From Isotricha intestinalis (lineage: Eukaryota > Ciliophora > Litostomatea > Vestibuliferida > Isotrichidae): 10,511 nucleotides of DNA. The DNA lies in assembly GCA_023807065.1 (NCBI GenBank), contig JAJJLU010004673.1, positions 1 through 10,511 on the forward strand, read 5' to 3'. The position numbers and the translations under genes were made by a program. The notes under the pieces were generated by a model that saw only the letters and a list, made by a program, of their open reading frames with translations, was not told the origin of the DNA and did no database searches. Positions 7,402 to 10,511 of the stretch are shown here, piece after piece. Numbering within the stretch: position 1 is the first letter of the stretch; every line of letters starts with the position of its first letter.

Positions 7402-8110
7402 ATGTCAATCCAAACATAATACTGTCTATTCCAAAATTATTAATAGGAAATGGTAGTGTAGGAAAATCATCTCTTTTTTTAAGATTTTTAGATAATACAT
7501 GGAATAATAATTTTCTGACAACAATAGGACCTGAAATTTTGATTAAAATAAATATTAACGGAGTTGATTTTGTAAAAAAATTTATATAATAATTTTATAA
7601 ATTAAAAACATTTAGATGTTAAAAGAAAAAAAGTAAAACCTTTAAATATAGGATACTGCAGGTTTAGAAATATAGAAATATGATTGCCAATTATTTTAAT
7701 CGTTGTGATAGTGTGCTTGCTGTTTATGATATTACTCATAGAGAATCATTTGAAAATCTTAATTCTTGGCTTATTATAGTTAAAAAAATGCAAATAAAAA
7801 TTTTTTTAAATTGTTAATTGGAAATAAATGTGATTTAGAAAGTAATAATGATATGAAATTTATATCTTCTGAAACTGAGAAAAAAGTTGATGAACCTTTT
7901 TAAACTTTGGTTGATGAAATTTTTAGATTCAATGAAGAATTAATAATAATAAAGAAGAATTTGAAAAAGAAAAAAAGGCTTAAAGGAAAAATCGAAAAAT
8001 ATAAAAGTTAATCAATGAAAAAGAAGAAGAATTAAAACAAAATAATATTTTAATTGAAGATATTTTAAAGAAAATTTTGTACTAATTAATGAGATTGAAC
8101 AATTAAATAA
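7402..8110 (+). pseudogene. Rab-type small GTPase remnant with charged coil-like extension
   Basis: The G motifs appear in order but in different phases. G1/P-loop is GNGSVGKSS (7446-7472). The switch I threonine lies in NNFLTTIGPE just after 7495. G3 is DTAGLE (7652-7669; the usual Gln is Leu), followed by MIANYFNRCDSVLAVYDITHRESFENL, written here as adjoining pieces MIANYFNRCDS and VLAVYDITHRESFENL. G4 is NKCD (7823-7834). The region for G5 reads SSETEKKVDEPF, so the SAK motif is lost. YDIT and the spacing indicate a Rab/Ras-type protein of membrane traffic. The frame breaks after ATG 7402, between G2 and G3, just before DTAG and near 7800. In-frame TAA follows DEPF. From about 7918 Lys/Glu-rich pieces (EEFEKEKK, EKEEELKQNNILIEDILKK) suggest a coiled extension where a normal Rab would end with prenylated cysteines. 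No Cys-rich tail is visible. Confidence 0.78.
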
Positions 8111-8459
8111 AATCAATAAACAATATTATTAAAATTATTGAATAAAAATATTAATGATGCATTTATATATAAATGTTTATTTTATAATTATTTGGATTAT
8201 CAAATAATAATTGTGATACCAATGAATTTGAATTAAAAAAAAGATTTCAAATGTATTAACTTATCATTCAAAAGTTTTAAATAAAAATATATTATTAAAA
8301 GATGAAAGGATTACTATTTCATTAAGAGTAGAAATCAATTATAATATATATAATAAACAATAAAATCTTTCTTTACATTTAAAAATTAACATTCATAGAA
8401 AAAATATATTAAAGTAACCACTCAAACGGTCAAAATGAACATATAATCTCACAGATACT
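8111..8459. other. A/T-rich gap before the tandem repeat
   Basis: Short plus-strand pieces such as NINDAFIYKCLFYNYLDYQ near 8145-8205 and LLKDERITISLRVEINYN near 8292-8345 read like protein but change phase and meet stops. They may belong to the preceding remnant or to the start of the following one. Base composition becomes less A/T-rich from about 8418, where the repeat-bearing sequence begins. Confidence 0.4.
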
Positions 8460-9110
8460 GAGAATTCTCTGGTGATTGGAGTAAACAAAAAAGAAATCGA
8501 GGATGATGTAATAAATCCTGAAATTCCTGTGATCACAAATAAAATAAATCATGAGGGGCTTGTGAATTCTCCAGTTGATAGATTAAATAAAAAAAAATTG
8601 TGGATGATGAAATAAATCCTTAAATACCTGAAAAGATAATCACAAATGAAATAAATCCTGAGGAACAGGTGGATGAATTAAATAAAAAAAATTATGAGTG
8701 ATGAAATTCCTGAAATATCAGTAAATTCTTCATTAATAAATCCTTAGGAGCCTGTGAATTCTCCTGCGAATGAATTAAATAAAAAAAATTGTGAATGATG
8801 TAATTCCTGAAATACTTATAAATTCTTCAGTAATAAATACTGAAATGCCTGTGAATTCTCCGGTGGATTGATTAATTGAAAAAGAAATTGTGGATGATGA
8901 TGTAATTCCTGAAATACCTGCTAATTCTTCAGTTAATAAGCCATTAAGTGAAAATAAAATTACAATTGATTATTGAGGTGACTGTGAATTCTCTAGATAA
9001 TAAGGAATTAAATAAAAATGAAATGATAGATAAAATAAAAAATCCTGAAAAGCCTACAATAATCGATAAAATTCCTTCTTATGAGACAATAAATCCAGAA
9101 GACCTAATAG
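8460..9110 (+). repeat. degenerate coding tandem repeat, about six units
   Basis: Six units of roughly 85-130 bases can be laid out, starting near 8466, 8566, 8671, 8756, 8852 and 8986. The consensus is close to EPVNSPVDELNKKEIVDD followed by VIPEIPVNSSVINPE. Anchor words AATTCTCC, GAATTAAATAAAAAA, GTGGATGATG and CCTGAAATACCTG recur. Such Pro/Glu/Asn-rich repeats are usually extended linkers. Unit lengths and order of words drift, so expansion is old or ongoing by slippage. In units 2, 3 and 4 the AAT-AAA-AAA-GAA word has become an uninterrupted A run one or two bases shorter, and each change shifts the frame. TAA or TAG replaces GAA or GAG in units 2 and 3. The repeat lies directly upstream of, and was probably joined to, the gene at the right end. 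Confidence 0.75.
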
Positions 9111-9163
9111 TGAGATATATAAAAAAAATATTTTATTAGGACAAAAAATATTAATAGAAATGA

Positions 9164-10012
9164 CCTGTGAAGATCCTTTTTTCCAATATAAAAAGCCTTT
9201 CTTACAACTATCCCAATAAAACTGTAAAAGATGCAAGCTGCTCATTTTGGAATAAAGATTGTTGCGTAAACAACTATAATGATGCTATAAATGAGATAAC
9301 TAAAGAAGAAAATGGAAAATGTCCTTATTATGCATGTTGGACATTGAACAGTAATAAAGAACAAAACAAAACAAAAGAATTTTTGGAATTATTGGTTATA
9401 TTTTGGATAAATGGTGGAGCTGTAGTATTATTATCAGATAATGATCCATTTACTATAGAAACAAACTTATTTTTATCAATGATATCTGCTGGATTTATTA
9501 TGGAAGGATCATATATTGGACAAAAAGAAATAAATGGAGATGATACAGGTTTATTACTAAAACCTGCATTATTTAATAGAAAAAAGGAAATTTATAAATT
9601 CAATGGTATTCAAAGGCAAAGTTTAAGTCATAATTTATATAATATATATGAAGGTATAACAATTAGTTCAATTACTAAAAATGGTGAAAGACAAATGAAT
9701 GTTAAATTAAATGATATTAAACCTTTTATTCCTTTTGCAAGAGATAGTGAAGGAGGAATTACTTCTTTTTTTAAATTAGCAAGTGATAAAGGAGAAGGAG
9801 ATCTTATTTTTGATGGTGCATGGACTAGGATTTTTATTAATATGAAGAAGAAAGGGACTTATAGATATTTTCAAAATATAATTGGATTTACTGCTAGACC
9901 TGAAGTGCATCTTTCAAACCATATAAACCCAAAGGAATATAGACCAAAAAAAGTGACAAGAATAAGTTCTGAGGATTTAAATAATAAATTGAAATATATT
10001 ATGAATAAATAA
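9164..10012 (+). CDS. C-terminal part of a larger protein of unnamed family, start uncertain
   Basis: A frame of about 282 codons is open from after a TGA (9161-9163) to TAA 10010-10012. It has no usable ATG: the first in-frame Met is about 104 codons in. Upstream, another phase reads ILLGQKILIEMTCEDPFFQ into LQLSQ and stops at 9217, in a protein-like way, so the true N-terminus probably runs through the repeat with lost bases near 9125 and 9215. Numbering from 9167, visible blocks are CPYYACWTL (52-60), FWINGGAVVLLSDNDPF (79-95), IGQKEINGDDTG (117-128), LSHNLYNIYEG (153-163), KPFIPFARDSEGGI (185-198), KGEGDLIFDGAWT (208-220) and FQNIIGFTARPEVH (235-248). The Gly-Gly then Asp-Asn-Asp block recalls class I amidotransferase-like folds, without a catalytic Cys I can assign. 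That is inference. I recognise no gene name. A partial inverted copy lies at 4320-4890. Confidence 0.65.
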   Translation, partial: PVKILFSNIKSLSYNYPNKTVKDASCSFWNKDCCVNNYNDAINEITKEENGKCPYYACWTLNSNKEQNKTKEFLELLVIFWINGGAVVLLSDNDPFTIETNLFLSMISAGFIMEGSYIGQKEINGDDTGLLLKPALFNRKKEIYKFNGIQRQSLSHNLYNIYEGITISSITKNGERQMNVKLNDIKPFIPFARDSEGGITSFFKLASDKGEGDLIFDGAWTRIFINMKKKGTYRYFQNIIGFTARPEVHLSNHINPKEYRPKKVTRISSEDLNNKLKYIMNK

Positions 10013-10285
10013 AAAAAGTGTTTAAAATTTTGACGAATTTATTAAGTTTAAGTAGATTCAAAATTATATATAAATATGTTTAATATAAATCTTTTAAATA
10101 AATTTATATAATAATTAATATATTTTTTAATATATTCTTTTAATTTACTTCTTTTTATTTTTCAGAATCGTCAAATAATTATCTTTTAAATTTTAACTTT
10201 TTAGGATTATAACAATAATATAATTCAAGTTCAAAGTTTTTATTTTTATTTGAAGTTAAATTAAAACTAAATAATATTTTTTTTT
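9711..10285 (+). repeat. right arm of the long inverted duplication
   Basis: This is the better preserved arm, containing codons from KPFIPFARDSEGG to the stop plus about 270 bases of downstream flank. It pairs with 4320-4890 on the opposite strand. Similarity fades after ACTAAATAATAT at about 10266-10277. The arms are separated by about 4.8 kb and could pair in single-stranded DNA. Confidence 0.85.
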
Positions 10286-10511
10286 ATTAAATAAAGTAAT
10301 TCCTCCTTTTTCTTTAATAAATAATCATTAATATAATCCTTTTTATTAAAATATTTATTTTAATATATCTTAATTCAATTAATTTTTTTTAATTAATCAG
10401 ACAATCTATTTATTTATTCAAATATATCTAATTCTGTATATATTTATTCTAAAATATTTTACTTTCTATTTTTTTAATATATTTACTCTAAAAATATATT
10501 TCATTAATCAA
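10286..10511. other. A/T-rich right flank, no gene seen
   Basis: The remaining bases are A/T tracts. A minus-strand frame of about 70 codons looks protein-like but carries six TAA or TAG codons, about the number expected by chance at this composition, so I do not call it. Confidence 0.5.

Noticed and set aside
8460..9110. CRISPR-like array
   Set aside because: Units are degenerate, of varying length, without constant repeats and unique spacers, and they translate into one protein pattern.
8948..9139. 63-codon plus-strand frame as a separate gene
   Set aside because: It begins at GTG, not ATG, and is simply the last repeat unit of the longer degenerate coding repeat.
9054..9245. 63-codon minus-strand frame
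   Set aside because: It lies opposite the plus-strand coding sequence, and its residues are not family-like.
2302..10012. Ciliate code with TAA/TAG as Gln for the whole window
   Set aside because: The two long frames use only CAA for 21 Gln and end at TAA close to the expected family ends. The idea is kept as a finding only for the broken genes.
1..10511. Giant virus or bacterial mobile element origin
   Set aside because: No capsid, polymerase, transposase or integrase trace was seen, and SF-assemblin, Rab and AGC kinase remnants point to a eukaryotic genome.
10290..10511. Minus-strand frame of about 70 codons at the right edge
   Set aside because: It contains six stop codons, about the chance level for this composition.

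Overview
This window is very A+T rich, roughly four fifths by eye, and eukaryotic in content. It holds a ubiquitin fused to a PARP, remnants of two AGC/PKG-type protein kinases, a Rab-type GTPase remnant, an SF-assemblin (striated flagellar root protein) remnant and a possible SNARE-like tail-anchored protein. SF-assemblin with PKG-like kinases suggests a flagellated or ciliated protist. A ciliate or another anaerobic or parasitic protist would fit, but I cannot name the lineage. The intact reading frames use CAA for Gln and end in TAA, so they read as standard code. I see no introns, tRNA, rRNA, telomere repeats or CRISPR.

Layout, left to right. 1-510 (+): remnant of a PKG-like kinase lacking its activation segment. 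511-930 (+): unknown frame broken by one TAA. 931-1289: no identifiable gene. 1290-1900 (-): frameshifted tail-anchored coiled protein, possibly a SNARE. 2123-2242 (+): possible 39-residue single-span membrane peptide lying in nested inverted repeats, just downstream of a short G+C-richer patch. 2302-4053 (-): intact ubiquitin-PARP fusion, the one clearly functional-looking gene. 4320-5310 (-): decayed chimeric paralogue of the gene at the right end. 5425-5965 (-): remnant of a second AGC kinase. 6479-7242 (+): frameshifted SF-assemblin. 7402-8110 (+): frameshifted Rab-type GTPase followed by charged coil-like sequence. 8460-9110 (+): degenerate Pro/Glu/Asn-rich coding tandem repeat. 9164-10012 (+): long open frame, probably the C-terminal part of a larger protein that began in the repeat region. 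10013-10511: A+T-rich flank, about half of it shared with the inverted copy.

The genes do not form an obvious pathway. The picture is one intact gene and one partly intact gene among decayed relatives of signalling, trafficking and cytoskeletal families. Two things stand out. First, the PARP carries an N-terminal ubiquitin that has lost Lys48, Lys63 and the terminal Gly-Gly, and a C-terminal extension of receiver-like appearance. Second, about 570 bp comprising the 3' end of the right-hand gene and its downstream flank recurs in inverted orientation about 4.8 kb away, joined to unrelated coding sequence. Many breaks are one- or two-base indels in A/T runs, so long-read assembly error is a serious alternative to true pseudogenes.
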